Shown one piece after another: positions 62,561 to 64,000 of a DNA stretch of 64,000 bases. Origin of the DNA: Sphagnum magellanicum (lineage: Eukaryota; Streptophyta; Sphagnopsida; Sphagnales; Sphagnaceae); assembly GCA_021904315.1 (NCBI GenBank), contig CM038924.1, positions 1,550,001-1,614,000 of the forward strand, given 5' to 3'. The notes beneath the pieces were generated by a model that was given only the letters and a program-made list of their open reading frames with translations, was not told the DNA's origin and did no database searches. Position 1 is the first letter of the stretch. Each line of letters starts with the position of its first letter. The position numbers and the translations under genes were made by a program.

Positions 62561-62944
62561 GGCCGCAGCACCCACCAGCACATCATCCACTGGATGTCTG
62601 TTATTACTCAGTCCTGGATGAACCTCAGCTGAGTTAATATTTGGTTTCATCTTGGTAACCAATTCTGTAGGATATAGGTCTCATATATTGGTAGATAGGT
62701 AGGAAAATAGGTAGCTACCAGGTAAGTAGATAGTTTATACATAGGAAATGGCTGTTTTTTAAAGTTACTTACCTTCTAACAACCTGCTTGTGGGGTGTTA
62801 GTAGGTAGGTAGAAAAAAAGGCAACTCGGCTAACCACCATTGGTTACCTAGATAGCAAACTGGAATGCGACAGAAAAAACTCTTTCTTGACCACTTACCA
62901 TTCATCCTTCATGGTGCACTGGTGGGTGCTGGTTCACTGTGGCC
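62561..62944 (+). mobile_element. Mutator-type MITE, copy C
   Basis: 384 bp in the orientation of copy A. The left end is GGCCGCAGCACCCACCAGCA, and the right end in reverse is GGCCACAGTGAACCAGCACC then CACCAGTGCACCAT. The flanks GGCCTTTGT (62552-62560) and TGCATTTGT (62945-62953) agree at 7 of 9 positions, fitting a decayed 9-bp target duplication. Confidence 0.75.
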
Positions 62945-64000
62945 TGCATTTGTATGTTTTCAGACAGAGGGAACTTGGAACCACACTTGTTTCTTGTGCC
63001 TTCAAACAAAACAAATGGCCTCTGGCTCTGCACTTCCACTATGTTAACAAACTGACCTGACCCAAGTTTAGGTATGAATCTTCTGTGTCAGGAACGGACT
63101 TTCCAGGGAATCATACAGATTTGTAAGACGCAGCCCACTGCATCAACACTTAGGAAATATTTAGGTCAGGTCTTTACATGTAAGTTAAAGCCCTGGGGGA
63201 GCAGGCTTCGTGAGGGCCTTTATGGGAATAAGGACCTCACGAGGCGGAGCTGAGTGTGGGCCCGTTTCCCGTAAAGCCTGCCCCTGAGGACATTACACTG
63301 CATAAAAACCGCTCACACTTTTATCGGCCTTGCCTACCAAGGCAAGTATATTGTGTTTAGGTTCAGTATAGAGTATAGTAGCTTAACGGATTTTGACCCC
63401 TAGGTAAGAGGTCTATTTTTATATGAGGATTTTTGAAAAACAACGTTTTGGCTTGTGTTGAAAGTTGGGATTAGTTGTAGAGTTATAATATTTTGAAGGA
63501 TTTTGGTTTCTGTTAGAGGATTTTTTTGAAGATTATATTTTTGCATGCTGAAATATTTGAGAAACACACTACCATAGTACCTTGGCCATTTCAACACATG
63601 TCCATTGAATAATTAATTAATTCTGAAAAATTCATTTCAACAAATGAAATGTTCTTACAAATTCACTATTATCCTTCACAATATTTTTTGATTTGGAAGA
63701 AATATTTTTTGAAAATTTCAACAATTCTGAAAATCATGTTGCATTAAAAGCACTTTTTTTTTGGGGTGAAAAATCACAAAAGAAAGACACTATAACAAAA
63801 GTGAATATTCTATGACATTTTTTTCTTTTTAATAAAGAAGTTGACAAATATTTCCCAAATTTCATACTAAGTTGCCATTTGATCTTGTAGATTGCCACAT
63901 CATACATATTAATGGGTTTTTGTCAAAAATTTTATGTAGCCTAAGTGGCCATCATGCACACAAAGATTTAACCATATTTAAGGATTTTTTTGAAAATGCA
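62945..64000. repeat. end of window: hairpin and dispersed repeats
   Basis: 63208-63242 is a near-perfect hairpin (TCGTGAGGGCCTTTAT against ATAAGGACCTCACGA) within a CpG-containing stretch, 63190-63300. 63320-63563 is the pair of 6028-6273. 63755-63820 matches 15785-15850. 63925-64000 is the start of another copy of the 150-bp module. No gene. Confidence 0.6.

Noticed and set aside
63185-63300. tRNA gene
   Set aside because: Arms do not fit a cloverleaf and no anticodon loop or A/B box pattern is visible.

Overview
This window looks like a gene-poor, AT-rich, repeat-rich nuclear segment from a land plant. Evidence for a eukaryotic nuclear genome is GT-AG introns, degenerate tandem repeats, MITE-like elements and long non-coding stretches. 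The strongest lineage clue is the wreck of a WDR19/IFT144 gene (a retrograde intraflagellar-transport subunit) on the minus strand at about 46.8-49.6 kb. IFT genes persist only in plants that make flagellated sperm, so a bryophyte, lycophyte, fern, cycad or Ginkgo is more likely than a flowering plant or conifer. The exact species cannot be read from the sequence.

Layout. 0-5.6 kb: unassigned flank, a 57-bp (19-codon) tandem repeat, and an intronless minus-strand protein kinase gene broken by two in-frame stops, one of them inside the glycine-rich loop. 5.6-17.4 kb: AT-rich spacer with minisatellites and dispersed repeats. 17.4-28.6 kb: a complete three-exon Roco gene (LRR-ROC-COR, 1471 residues, minus strand) and, downstream of it, a truncated and decayed DNA-level duplicate of its 3' part. 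The two copies are separated by three unrelated tandem arrays (39/13 bp, TAGG, 63/21 bp). 28.6-30.3 kb: 5' flank of the Roco gene.

30.3-44.7 kb: three diverged direct copies of a roughly 5-kb non-coding repeat unit. Comparing copies reveals insertions directly: a 343-bp element with terminal inverted repeats and a 9-bp target duplication in copy 1 (the site is empty in copy 2), and a 326-bp insertion with a CTAA duplication in copy 2. 44.7-45.8 kb: a CpG-containing segment unlike its CpG-poor surroundings. 46.8-49.6 kb: the IFT144 pseudogene. 49.6-59.6 kb: spacer with two more inverted-repeat elements and further dispersed repeat copies. 59.6-61.4 kb: richer in CpG and gene-like sequence, with one exon of an ankyrin-repeat protein and a broken HIPP-type heavy-metal-binding domain. 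61.4-64 kb: a third copy of the Mutator-like MITE and more dispersed repeats.

The only intact gene I can defend is the Roco gene. The kinase, IFT144, HIPP and second Roco copy are all broken, and the ankyrin exon is isolated. The window therefore reads as a region of accumulating duplicates and decaying gene copies rather than a functional cluster.
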